From contig CBDFKV010000006.1 of the NCBI GenBank assembly GCA_965249035.1, forward strand, positions 124,001-188,000: DNA of 64,000 bases. The letters are read 5' to 3'. Both the position numbers and the translations under genes were made by a program. This document shows positions 17,694 to 27,600 of this stretch, in pieces (position 1 is the stretch's first letter; each line of letters opens with the position of its first letter). The notes beneath the pieces are model-generated. The model was not told where the DNA came from. It made no database searches and saw only the letters and a list, made by a program, of their open reading frames with translations. The stretch is from CBDFKV01 sp965249035. GTDB lineage: Bacteria; Pseudomonadota; Gammaproteobacteria; Arenicellales; Poriferihabitantaceae.

Positions 17694-18589
17694 TGGTGTC
17701 TTTTATCGACAATCATCGCAAGACGTACGGTGTCGAGCCGATCTGCAGAGTGTTGCCGATTGCACCGTCAATGTATTATCGGTCTAAAGAACTCGAACGG
17801 TTTCCTGAAAGACGTTCGCACCGTATTCGGCGATATGAACCCCTTGAGCCTAAAGTACGCCGAGTTTGGGAAGGAAATCGTGGCGTGTACGGTGCCCGTA
17901 AGGTCTGGAAACAACTCAACCGCGAGGCAATTCCGGTTGGCCGCTGGACGGTCGAAAGGCTAATGAGCAAGCTAGGCCTTGAAGGAGTTAGGCGCGGCAG
18001 ACGATGCCGGACAACCATTCCCAACGAGCTTAGTGAGAGGCCGTTGGATTTAGTTAACCGTCAGTTCGTGGCCTCTAGCCCGAACCAACTTTGGGTCGCC
18101 GATATCACTTATGTGGCGACCTGGAGAGGCTTCGTTTATGTGGCGTTTGTGACCGATGTGTACTCGCGCTATATCGTTGGTTGGAGAGTATTGAAATCGA
18201 TGAAAACGGACCTCGTTCTTGACGCCTTAGAGCAAGCAATGTGGGCGCGGGGCAAACCCAAAGGAGTGATTCATCACAGCGATAGAGGTAGCCAATATCT
18301 GTCGATTCACTATACCGAACGGCTCATTGAGGCTGGCTTCAATGCCTCAGTGGGCAGTGTTGGTGATTCGTACGACAACGCCATGGCTGAAAGCATCAAC
18401 TCACTCTACAAAGCTGAAGTAATTCATAAAGAAGGACCGTGGCGTGGATTAGATGAAGTGGAACGAGCCACATTGAGCTGGGTTGATTGGTTTAATAATC
18501 GACGATTATTACGGACGATTGGAGACGTACCACCCGTTGAGTATGAATTAATGTATTATCAAAACCCTGAGTCAAGCAAAGCAGCATGA
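17693..18589 (+). CDS. IS3-family transposase OrfB (DDE integrase core)
   Basis: The 298-residue protein contains the HTH-like region near residues 40-80 and the rve catalytic core: Asp in QLWVADITYVATW, Asp in IHHSDRGSQYLS, Glu in NAMAESINSLYKAE. The C-terminus SWVDWFNNRRLLRTIGDVPPVEYE is typical. Together with OrfA it catalyses transposition. No internal stop is seen. Confidence 0.95.
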   Translation: MVSFIDNHRKTYGVEPICRVLPIAPSMYYRSKELERFPERRSHRIRRYEPLEPKVRRVWEGNRGVYGARKVWKQLNREAIPVGRWTVERLMSKLGLEGVRRGRRCRTTIPNELSERPLDLVNRQFVASSPNQLWVADITYVATWRGFVYVAFVTDVYSRYIVGWRVLKSMKTDLVLDALEQAMWARGKPKGVIHHSDRGSQYLSIHYTERLIEAGFNASVGSVGDSYDNAMAESINSLYKAEVIHKEGPWRGLDEVERATLSWVDWFNNRRLLRTIGDVPPVEYELMYYQNPESSKAA

Positions 18590-18703
18590 CTCAGATAAAA
18601 CTGTCTCCGATGAGCCCGGGGCGGATCAATGGCGGCTCAGGGCAAATAGCGGTCACAACGAACGTTTACCAATGGTATCTCTGGTTGAATTCAGCATTAT
18701 GCT

Positions 18704-19339
18704 TTATTGCTCAACTACCAGTAGACCTTCCTTAATAAAATACCCCAGATCAGCGCAATCATCTAAGTCTCTTAATTCGGGTAGTTGCGAAAATTCGATA
18801 TCTTCCCTTCGTGCATTCTTCATAATCTGGGCAAAAACTTGGCTTGATCCCCAATCAACGTTAAGAAATAGATCGTCATTACTAGTCTCCTGCAAGCCCA
18901 GCAAATAAAAACCACCGTCTGTGGTCGGGCCGATCACGTTTTCTCCGTTCAAGAGATTTTGGTAAGCAGCGTCGAGAATTGATGGGGTAACACCGGGAAT
19001 ATCACTGCCAATCACGGCTGCTGCACCCGCACGCGAGATGCCTTCATCAAGCGCGGCCTTCATTCTCCCCCCCAAATCAGATAATACTTGTTGATGCACA
19101 CCCAACTGATGGTCGGTAATGAGCTGCTGAAATAGAGGATGGCTTGAGTCGGGCGATACGGCCAGAACTGACTCACCCGGCCAATCATTTACGAGTAAAT
19201 TTGACGCCTGCTTGAGCAAGCAAACTGCCACTTGCGTCGCTTGGCTTGAACTCAGCGGCGGTGAAAGCCGTGTCTTAACCTGCCCAGCTACAGGTGCTTT
19301 GGCAAATAAATACAGCGGGATATTTAAATCAATCATCAT
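18704..19339 (-). CDS. TIGR04282/DUF2064 glycosyltransferase-like protein
   Basis: A 211-residue nucleotide-diphospho-sugar-transferase-fold protein with FAKAPVAGQVKTRLSPPLS at the N-terminus, AVIGSDIPGVTP and GPTTDGGFYLLGL; these are the DUF2064 hallmarks. The NCBI family name links it to arsenosugar biosynthesis, but that assignment rests mostly on linkage. It directly abuts the TIGR04283 glycosyltransferase gene and is the last gene of the seven-gene Dab operon. Its substrate here is unknown. Confidence 0.85.
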   Translation of the reverse strand: MMIDLNIPLYLFAKAPVAGQVKTRLSPPLSSSQATQVAVCLLKQASNLLVNDWPGESVLAVSPDSSHPLFQQLITDHQLGVHQQVLSDLGGRMKAALDEGISRAGAAAVIGSDIPGVTPSILDAAYQNLLNGENVIGPTTDGGFYLLGLQETSNDDLFLNVDWGSSQVFAQIMKNARREDIEFSQLPELRDLDDCADLGYFIKEGLLVVEQ

Positions 19340-20053
19340 TTACCGCACTTGTCGATACCGCGCAGCCAGCCAGTCAGGCGAGGCGCCCAGAAAGTAGGCC
19401 AAACGCAAGCCCCACATCAATAGGATTGTTTTTACGATACCCTTTTCCTGCCAACGACGAGCAGAGGTGATCACCTGCGACCGAATACGCACCGGCTGTG
19501 CCACTTGCCTCAATCGTTTGCATATCTCAACGTCTTCCATCAAAGCAATTGGGCCATAGCCACCGGCTTGCTCAAACAACGCTCTACTGATAAAAATCGC
19601 CTGATCTCCGGTTGCGACCGCAGTCGTGGCTGACCGCCAATTCATCATGCGCGCAATCAATCGATACACCCACCCACTCGCGTCGAGTTGAACGTCAAAG
19701 CGTCCCCAAAATGAGTTTGGCGCAGAGCCTTCATAGGCACTTTGAATCTGTATCAGCGCATCAGTGGGTAATTCAGTATCGGCATGCAGAAATAATAATA
19801 CGTCACCGCTTGCCGCTGTTGCGGCTTGATTCATTTGTAGCGCACGGCCTACTTGATTCGCTTCAATAATCTGCACTTGATGTCGGCCAGAAAAATGTGT
19901 CTGTATGCGAGTTCTGTGCGCGACATCCTCACCGGCACCACCAGCGCTGACGACAATGACTTGGTGCCAGTTAGATTTTGCCAGCAAGCGCTCGATAAGA
20001 TCAATCAGCGCAGGCCCTTCATGCAATGTCGGGATGATGATGGAGCACCTCAC
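19340..20053 (-). CDS. TIGR04283 family GT2 glycosyltransferase
   Basis: The 237-residue protein has a GT2 fold: SIIIPTLHEGPALIDLIERLL at the N-terminus, the DxD-containing VLLFLHADTELP, and GDQAIFISRALFEQAGGYG, with the acceptor-side motif LMEDVEICKRL. A hydrophobic C-terminal stretch may rest on the membrane. It overlaps the preceding NuoM-like gene by 4 bases (ATGA) and abuts the TIGR04282 gene. These two families often occur as a pair; their product is not established. Confidence 0.87.
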   Translation of the reverse strand: MRCSIIIPTLHEGPALIDLIERLLAKSNWHQVIVVSAGGAGEDVAHRTRIQTHFSGRHQVQIIEANQVGRALQMNQAATAASGDVLLFLHADTELPTDALIQIQSAYEGSAPNSFWGRFDVQLDASGWVYRLIARMMNWRSATTAVATGDQAIFISRALFEQAGGYGPIALMEDVEICKRLRQVAQPVRIRSQVITSARRWQEKGIVKTILLMWGLRLAYFLGASPDWLAARYRQVR

Positions 20054-21528
20054 AGCCGCCGAATCCAGGCTTCGGCTACTGGGGCCAGATAACTCAACCA
20101 GACACGTGGAAACAGCCCAGCAATCACTACCACCAGCAGTAAAGCCAACAGATAAATGGCTTCTCTAGGCCGCCAATCCGTCAGCTTTTGCAAATGCGGC
20201 CTGCTACGCCCTAAAAAACCTCGTCGATACGCCGACAATACCGCAGCCGCGCTGACTATCAACACAAACAATGCAGCCAAGCCAATCCCCAGCTGCGATT
20301 GAAATACCGCCATGATCATTAAAAATTCGCCCGGGAACCCTGCCAGTGTGGGCACACCAATAAACGCTAGCGCCAACACAAAAAAGCTCATGGTCAAGCG
20401 CGGCATAGATTGATACAAACCACCTAAACTAGCCAGCTCATGCGTTTGGGTTCGCGCGTATACAAATGCCAGCACAATAAACAAACCACCGGAAATCAGC
20501 GAAAAACTCAACAACTGGTACATCGCACCTTGCACCCCGATGAAGCTAAAAGTCGCGACACCCACCAGCACTAAACCAGCATGGCTAATCGATAGACAGG
20601 CTACCAAACGGCGCAAATTGGTTTGCGCCAATGCCACCAAGGTCATATACAGCATCCCCGCTGCACCCAGGCCAAGTAATAGCCAGTGGAAAGATTGCGC
20701 GACGTTCGGTGCCAACGGAATGGCAAACCGAATCACCCCATAAGCCCCGATCTTAAAGCCGGTAATCAGGGCCAGCAATGCAATCGGTGAATGCTGACTG
20801 AGTAAAGTCAGCCAGGTATGAAACGGCACCACCGGCGTTTTCAGCAGAAACCCGATTAGCAATAAAAAATAGACCAGCCCCTCGGTGCTAGGATCTAGCG
20901 GCGTTTGCAATAATTGCAAATAGTTAAACTGCAGCCCGGCTTGGCCACCCCCACCAGCCGCAACCGCCAAGACGACGATCCCAAACAGTAATGCACCGCC
21001 GCCAATCAACATCGTCAAGGTGTATTTGACCGCGGCAAAGCGGCGTTGCTCACCCACACCCCAGCGATTGATCAATAGATAAGAAGGGATCAGCGACAGC
21101 TCCCAGAACAAGAAAAACAGCACCATATCAAGCGCACAAAAGACGCCAATCAATGCACTTTTAAAACACAGTAAAGCGCTGTAATACAGGCGCTGATGCT
21201 GATGAACTGAATTCCATGATGCCACTAATACGCCAACAACGATAAACACCAGTAATGGCAAAAATAGCAGGCTGAAGCCATCCACTCCCAGATGATATTG
21301 AATATTAAGGCTGGGGATCCAGCGATAGATTTCTTGTAGCTGAAAGCCCGCAGCGGTGGGCTCGAATACCGATACAGCGATGATGGCAATAAAAGCATCC
21401 ACCGCTAGCGTAATGCAAGCAACCCAGCGAGCCTGTTCAGGTCGCAGTACTGTAATCACCGCGCTCGCAAACAATGAGCTAACGATCAACAACGACAGCC
21501 AAGGCCAATCAGCACCCATCGCTAACAT
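20050..21528 (-). CDS. NuoM/MrpD-like proton-translocating subunit (second copy)
   Basis: The 492-residue protein is a multi-helix antiporter-like subunit of the complex I/Mrp family. Key charged residues are in place: Glu143 in FWELSLIPSYLLI (helix 5), Lys230 in FLLKTPVVPFHTWL (helix 7), Lys259 in GFKIGAYGVIRF (helix 8), and a Glu in AGFPGEFLMIMAVF (helix 12), so it could carry protons. There is no complex I gene set nearby. Its start overlaps the stop of the NuoN-like gene by one base (TAATG) and its end overlaps the glycosyltransferase gene. It is the fifth gene of the Dab operon. Confidence 0.9.
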   Translation of the reverse strand: MLAMGADWPWLSLLIVSSLFASAVITVLRPEQARWVACITLAVDAFIAIIAVSVFEPTAAGFQLQEIYRWIPSLNIQYHLGVDGFSLLFLPLLVFIVVGVLVASWNSVHQHQRLYYSALLCFKSALIGVFCALDMVLFFLFWELSLIPSYLLINRWGVGEQRRFAAVKYTLTMLIGGGALLFGIVVLAVAAGGGGQAGLQFNYLQLLQTPLDPSTEGLVYFLLLIGFLLKTPVVPFHTWLTLLSQHSPIALLALITGFKIGAYGVIRFAIPLAPNVAQSFHWLLLGLGAAGMLYMTLVALAQTNLRRLVACLSISHAGLVLVGVATFSFIGVQGAMYQLLSFSLISGGLFIVLAFVYARTQTHELASLGGLYQSMPRLTMSFFVLALAFIGVPTLAGFPGEFLMIMAVFQSQLGIGLAALFVLIVSAAAVLSAYRRGFLGRSRPHLQKLTDWRPREAIYLLALLLVVVIAGLFPRVWLSYLAPVAEAWIRRL

Positions 21529-23072
21529 TAGTGCGTACCTCCACCCAATAAATCACCCAGTTCATTCGCCGGAAAAGCAATCAAACGCAGCCAAGGCTGC
21601 GAGAAAAACCCGACACTAACGATGACTAGCACGATCAAACCAACGGAAATATACTCAAGTACTGTATTGCCTTGCATGCCGACAAAATGATGATCTTCGT
21701 TGGGCGCCAGCAAAAAAGTTCGCTGGAAGGCACGCAGCAAAAAGCCAGCCACCACTAAATTCCCTAACGCCATTGCAATCGTCACGATCGCACCAAAGCG
21801 GATTACCCCCGCTTCAAGGACCAAGTGCAAGGCATCAAAGCCTGGCGTACCAGGCATACCGATTACCGCCAACGACGCAAAACCAAAGCCCAAACCCGTC
21901 ACAGGGATCTGGTCAAAAAGCCCTCCCAGCTTGGTCATGCGGGTGGTGTGAGTGCGTCGTTCAATTTGCCCGAGGGTGACTAAAATAGCGCTAGCAGCCA
22001 AGCCGTAAGTCACCGCCAATATGATGCTGCCCTGGATCGCCAAGCTATGCATGCTGAAAATCCCCACCACAATCAAGCCGGTGTGACTGACCACCGCATA
22101 TGCGGTCAGGCGACGTATATTGTTTTGTACGATCGCGAGTATGGCTGCATAAAACACTCCGACCATCGCAAAGCTGACAACATAGCTGCTCCATTGCGCG
22201 CTCGCTTCTGGCAACAGCGGTAGCACGAAACGCAGCAAGCCATAAATACCAATTTTTATGCCGAGTAAAATGGTCGGGGCCAACACCACATTACCGTGCT
22301 GCGCGGTAAGCGCCAGCCAACCATGAAATGGAAATAATGGCGAGCGGATTGCAAAACTGTAGAACAGCGAATAAAACACCAAGGTTTGCAATGCGGGGTT
22401 CATCTGCATACTGTCAGATAAAGCACGCAGCTTTGTTAGGTCAAACGACCAATACCCCACCACTTGGGCATGATTCCAGCCTAGCAATAGCGTGCCAACC
22501 AGCAACATCAAAAGGCTCATTGCCATGAACTGAAAAAACCGCTTGAGGGCTAACTCCTTTTCTGGCGAATTCGACCATTTCCACGTTAATAAGCCGATCG
22601 CCGCAATCTGTAAGGTTGAGTAGATGATAAATATCATCAGGTTCAAGGTGCTGAATAGCGCTAACAACAAAGCCTCCACCAAAAACAACAGCGCATAAAT
22701 CTGATGCTTGTCCTCCACTTCCCGGGAATGGGTATGCAATACCATCAGAACCGTCAAAAACCCACTTAACAGCATGAACAGTAACGACAAGCCATCGATT
22801 GCAGCGTGATAAGCAGTCAGACCGAAAATAGAATACTGCCCCCGAAACTGTATGCCCACTTGGACGTCTAGCTGCCCATACAGCATGACTAGCGGCACCA
22901 TGCAGAGTAACGCTAGCAGAATGGCAATGACAGACAGGGCTTTGCTGCGTTTAAGCAACAGGATCAAACCGGCCATCAGTAGGGGCAGCAGCTGAGCAAT
23001 CAACAACCATTGCCAGCCGTCAAACAACACGCTGACTATTTCAGTTAAATGGCCGACTAAAGATTCAGACAT
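21528..23072 (-). CDS. NuoN/NuoM-like subunit with degenerate proton-channel residues
   Basis: This 514-residue polytopic protein follows the antiporter-like subunit plan (RSPLFPFHGWLALTAQHG; LLGIKIGIYGLLRF). The helix-5 glutamate found in NuoL, NuoM and the two NuoM-like neighbours is absent: the aligned stretch reads IIYSTLQIAA, with Ser152 at the Glu position. The helix-7 lysine is Arg243; the helix-8 lysine is kept (Lys273). LPGTPGF is also changed to MPGTPGF. It may be a structural or regulatory subunit rather than a pump. Two bases separate it from the upstream NuoL/DabB-like gene. Confidence 0.85.
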   Translation of the reverse strand: MSESLVGHLTEIVSVLFDGWQWLLIAQLLPLLMAGLILLLKRSKALSVIAILLALLCMVPLVMLYGQLDVQVGIQFRGQYSIFGLTAYHAAIDGLSLLFMLLSGFLTVLMVLHTHSREVEDKHQIYALLFLVEALLLALFSTLNLMIFIIYSTLQIAAIGLLTWKWSNSPEKELALKRFFQFMAMSLLMLLVGTLLLGWNHAQVVGYWSFDLTKLRALSDSMQMNPALQTLVFYSLFYSFAIRSPLFPFHGWLALTAQHGNVVLAPTILLGIKIGIYGLLRFVLPLLPEASAQWSSYVVSFAMVGVFYAAILAIVQNNIRRLTAYAVVSHTGLIVVGIFSMHSLAIQGSIILAVTYGLAASAILVTLGQIERRTHTTRMTKLGGLFDQIPVTGLGFGFASLAVIGMPGTPGFDALHLVLEAGVIRFGAIVTIAMALGNLVVAGFLLRAFQRTFLLAPNEDHHFVGMQGNTVLEYISVGLIVLVIVSVGFFSQPWLRLIAFPANELGDLLGGGTH

Positions 23073-23074
23073 CG

Positions 23075-24607
23075 CTACAAAACAATGACGATGGTAACGA
23101 GCACCATCAGCAATAAATACCGTGGCGCACTCAAGAGCTGATCAATCCGCTCCAAGCCTTTGCCTAAATTCAACAGGAAATCAGTCAAGCCTTCACCACC
23201 ACCACGCAATACCAGGCGGTGCTCAAACTGCTCCATTCGCTCTGCGAACCATTGAAGTGTGCGCCCAAGTACACCCTGGCCTTCACCAACACCTTGGCGC
23301 TCGTTGGCGCTAACGTTGCCTTGCGCGGGTTTGGCGATCAGCTTGGCGACCACATCGTCGTCAAACCGGCTCAGCTCGTTAGCAATGCTATTGATCGGTC
23401 GGCTTAATAGCCAATTTGCCATCGGCTCCAGCCAAAAACGCTGCAACGCTGCGGTAAATAAAAAGCGTGAGTTTTGCATCCATTTCGGTACTGGCCGAGA
23501 CCCACGGCTCAGCATATGCATCAAAGAAGGTGCGTGCAGAAATTGCCAGGCGCGCCATATTGCGTTAAGTGCCATGTGAATCAACGCTAAATCAAACCAA
23601 CCTAAACTGACCCACAGCAACATCAAACCTATCTGGGTGATATTGGTGAATAGAAACATGCTTTTTACATCGGTCTGCACCAAGCTCGTCAACCAACCAT
23701 ATAGGATCGATAAGATGCCAAGAACGCCGATAAGCAGTTCAATTTCAGGCGCATGCCGCAAAACTGGCTCCAATTGAATCAACAAATAAATCCCAGCATG
23801 CACCATCAACGAACCATAAAATACCGCACTCGATGGGGTTGGCCCTTCCAGTGCGCCGGTAATCCACGCGCAAAATGGGAACTGCGCCGACTTAGCAAGC
23901 GCGGGAATTAAAAATGCAAACGCGAGTAAGTCCAATTGCAAAGCAGTCAATTGCATCGCACTGGGTTCGCTTGGCCACATCAAACCACCAGTCCAACGCC
24001 ATAAAAAAAACAATCCAATCAAAAAACCCGCATCACCTACCCGATTACTGACAAAGGCCATGGTGGCATTTGCAGTTGCGCGCGGGCGTTCGGGGTTATA
24101 GGCAATCAACAAATAGGAGCAGACTCCGGCGATTTCCCATGCAGCGAAGGTCAAAGGGGCGCTTCGCGATAACACAATCAGCAACATCGCCGCAATAAAC
24201 AGCAACAAGCCAATGAAAAACCGATAAAAAGCGGTCTCGCGATGCACATAATTAATTGAAAACAAAACGGTGATGGCGCCAATTACAGTAACAATAGTCG
24301 CCATCAACCAAGCCGCTCCATCTATTTGCAACGCCACTGGAACCACCAACCCAGCGCTGCTAAACCAATCCCCAGTTTGAAATTCAACGGGCCATTGGCC
24401 GGTGGTAAATGCCTGAATACAGATGAAGTTATAACCCAGCAATACAATCATCATCATCATCACAACAAAGCCACGAAGCAACACACCTGCTCGCCGCTCT
24501 TTCTGGTCGCCATCCACCCCTTGCAAACCGATCAACCAAATGCTTAGCGCTGCTAAAATGGGCACCCCAATCAGCAACCAAGGGGTGAGACTCAACCATA
24601 ATTTCAT
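23075..24607 (-). CDS. dabB: DabB-like (NuoL-related) membrane subunit
   Basis: The 510-residue protein resembles NuoL/DabB: Glu158 in AAWEIAGVCSYLLI, Lys239 in AKSAQFPFCAW, the SSAVFYGSLMVHAGIYLL helix, Lys315 in DVKSMFLFTNITQIG and Arg352 in NAIWRAWQFLHAPS where NuoL has Lys. DabB partners energise DabA proteins at the inner membrane. After about residue 365 the last NuoL helices are replaced by a roughly 125-residue, mostly hydrophilic segment and a single terminal helix. The ATG at 24607 overlaps the dabA stop as ATGA; a frame start at 24667 inside dabA is not preferred. Confidence 0.85.
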   Translation of the reverse strand: MKLWLSLTPWLLIGVPILAALSIWLIGLQGVDGDQKERRAGVLLRGFVVMMMMIVLLGYNFICIQAFTTGQWPVEFQTGDWFSSAGLVVPVALQIDGAAWLMATIVTVIGAITVLFSINYVHRETAFYRFFIGLLLFIAAMLLIVLSRSAPLTFAAWEIAGVCSYLLIAYNPERPRATANATMAFVSNRVGDAGFLIGLFFLWRWTGGLMWPSEPSAMQLTALQLDLLAFAFLIPALAKSAQFPFCAWITGALEGPTPSSAVFYGSLMVHAGIYLLIQLEPVLRHAPEIELLIGVLGILSILYGWLTSLVQTDVKSMFLFTNITQIGLMLLWVSLGWFDLALIHMALNAIWRAWQFLHAPSLMHMLSRGSRPVPKWMQNSRFLFTAALQRFWLEPMANWLLSRPINSIANELSRFDDDVVAKLIAKPAQGNVSANERQGVGEGQGVLGRTLQWFAERMEQFEHRLVLRGGGEGLTDFLLNLGKGLERIDQLLSAPRYLLLMVLVTIVIVL

Positions 24608-27600
24608 GAAGGGCTCGCCTCGTCCAGAAGTGCTGGTGGCACAAAATCCATTTTCCCTGCCCAGCACTCTTTAGAATCAGTCACCATTTGAGTCGGTGGC
24701 AGGTCACTGTGCCAATCCTGCCAACCCTTGTCGGGATCAAATAGATGGATCGAACCGGCGCTCGGGCTAATCGCCGCCAATAACAGCCAGCCATTGCCTA
24801 CCAACTCTTGGATCGGAGGTTGGCGCTGATAAATCTCAGTCAACACTTCCGTTTCCGCTTCAACGATCACCAATAGACGCATCGCTTCATGGATTTCGAT
24901 CATTTGCCGCGGCAAGCCAGTGCGCAAATCGGAGCTGGCCCCTTCCATAACTCCAAACAGCCCATTAACGTTATGTGTGATTTTGCTACCGCTGCCAAAA
25001 TAGGCATTATTCACCGAAGAAAAATAATACTCCAAATTAATCCCCGCACCTACCGGTCCGTTGGCCAACAACAAGCCTTCTAACACACTGCCCTCTTCAT
25101 CTTGGCTGGGGTCATAAGAGATTAAAAACAGGCGTCGATCAAAAAAAGCGCTTTGCGTGACCGAGCGCCGACCGATTACCGCTGCTGCGTTAGTCGCATG
25201 ACCCAACTCGGGCCGCGCCTGAGAAAAATCGTTAGCCCGTGCAAACACATGCTGCCACGCTTTTTGTGGACTGATGTCAGGCTTTGCCGAGACAAATTTC
25301 CGACAGCGTTCTTGCGCGTGTTCGGCACAGGCTTGATTGAGCGTTAAGCGTAAGGCTTCCAAATTTGGTTGTAATGCATCAGGCAGCTCATCAAGGTCAA
25401 ACCACTCTAGCCGATCGGCACCGGTATCGTGTTCGGCACCAATAAACCAGCAGCCATCTGGGATGATTATGCCTCGCTCTTGCAAAGCAGCCCGGGTGGG
25501 CGCGTTATTGGCCATCGCCGCCAATAACCGCGCATTGGCACCGCTGTGTTGACCGCTGCAAGCGCCGCAATTGTAAGCAGAGCGATGTGGATTATTCAGG
25601 TTATACGATCCATGTCCTAGAACCACCACCAGCGGCGCAAAATCGTTGGTCAGGCCCAAGTTACGTAACAGCCCCTGTACCCGATCAGCTTGCTCAACCA
25701 CGGTAAAGCCATGCTGATTGTGCTGCGGGGTTGGTTCGGCCATAGGCACGATACAGTTAAAGGCCAGCTTAGTTGGCAATTTTTTCTTAGCCTTGATTCT
25801 GTTGGTTTTCCAGTTCGCTGTCATAGCCGGAAACAAGCTTCGTCCAACCAAACCCACCAACGCAACAGGCGCTGAGATCAACAACGACAAGGCACTGGCT
25901 ATGCCATTGCGTTGCGTTTCAAGCAAGGCCCAACTTTGCCGCTCCGCGCGCTGCTGAACTGCTGCCACATAACGCACACGAGCGTCTTCATAGGCCGGCA
26001 CGACACTTTCAACTACGCGATGCACTGGCGCATAAACTACTGGCGTCAATGCTATTGGTTCTTTAGCAGCCAGCGGCAGTGAACGATGCGGTACGTTAAA
26101 ATGGGCAGCCGCACCTAAGGTTTCAATGTCAGGATTAATCGCTTCAATTAAGCGGCGCAAGCCTTCTTCGCGTTCATCCATACAGGCAATAATTTGTGCT
26201 TCAATTTGACCATCACGCTGCTGCCATCGCCCTCGATTGCAGTTATCTGACAAGGCTTGCAGAACTTGATCCCGGTAGTGATTTTCAAAGGCTTGCAACC
26301 AAATAAACCCCGAACGCTGCGAATCCAGTTCATTCATGCAAACCAATAAATCATTCGCTATTTGATGATCAAGCTGTTGAATAATGTGTGTGCTTAAGCC
26401 TCGATATTGCGCCAGTAAAAATAACGGCCAGGCATGTTGGGTTGCGATGAATTCTGCTTGCCCAGCCGACAAATTACGCCAACGATAAACGGCTATCGCC
26501 CCAAGTTGCCATATCAGTTTAGCCTCTGCCCCCGATTCTGACGTGGTTTTAGCCTGTTCAATGATACTCACCACTGACTCCGGCACACCGGCCTCATACA
26601 AGGCTGAGCGCGCATAAAACTCATCAAGATTCTGGCTAAACACCCAACGGAGCATATCCAAACTGGGCTCAACATCCCACAAGCCTGCACACAAACGCTG
26701 GGCGAAAACTCGCTCCATCGCCAAACGCATCGCCAGGAAATCCATCATCTCAATACGGTGGCTAAAACCCTGGTAACCCGGATTTTGATCACGCCATAAG
26801 AACATACCCGACCAACCCGGCGTTTCCAGCGCGATCAACTCGAGATACCGCAGCCAACGGTCACGCGGCAAACCCAGGCGCTGCAGCTCAACAATGATCG
26901 CATCGGTTGAATCATCGGGCAGTGATTCATGCACATACTGCCAACGATCCAGGTCTTCAAACAGCCAGATTGGATTGTTCGCAGCGCTGTTGCGCCAGGC
27001 CGTAAATAATCCCTCCTCCCGATCATGGTGATGCCAGGCGGCCATGCCTTGATCCAGCCATGAGCCAACGTGACGAATTAAATACGGCAACTGCTCGTGC
27101 AGGATATCTATACCGGTTAAGCCTTGTAAAAAGCTACGCAGGGTTACGCTGACACCCATTTCGGCCAAGCTATCTAGCAAGCTTGCACGTGCCTTGGCTT
27201 TAACATCGCTGTGATCAATCGGCTGTTCCAAATCACTGGCTGTCAGCGTTTGAGCCAGAAACACCTCGTTACATGCTTGCCAAAGGTCGGTGAGTGTGCG
27301 ATTTAAGTGTTGGCTATCAGCCATCAACGCGGCTTGGGCCGCTTTATCAACACCTGGCTGAAATCGGCTAAGTGCGTTGTTTTCACGCAATTCCCAGTCT
27401 AGTTGTGCGGGCGTGAGTGGCTCTAAACCATGGACCAGTACCGATTCGAACACCTCACCTCGGGTTAGCTTCTTAATGGCAGGTGGCAACACCTTCCGCT
27501 CACAGTCTAATGAAGAGTCTGCGGCCAACACTCTGTGTAAATCAGCGTGTGTGATTCGCCCATTGCGATAATGAGCGCGATAGGTTTCTGGCGGACAATA

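Larger units (their letters stand above)
17323..18628 (+). mobile_element. Intact IS3-family insertion sequence with ATG target duplication
   Basis: Terminal inverted repeats begin TGATTCGCCCCTGGGTTGTC at the left and, read inward from the right end, TGATCCGCCCCGGGCTCATC; both continue into CGGAGAC. A 3-bp target duplication ATG flanks it (17320-17322 and 18629-18631). Two overlapping genes, orfA and orfB, fill the 1306 bp. With full ends, duplication and open frames this copy looks recent and functional. It lies 75 bases beyond the last gene of the Dab operon. Confidence 0.92.
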
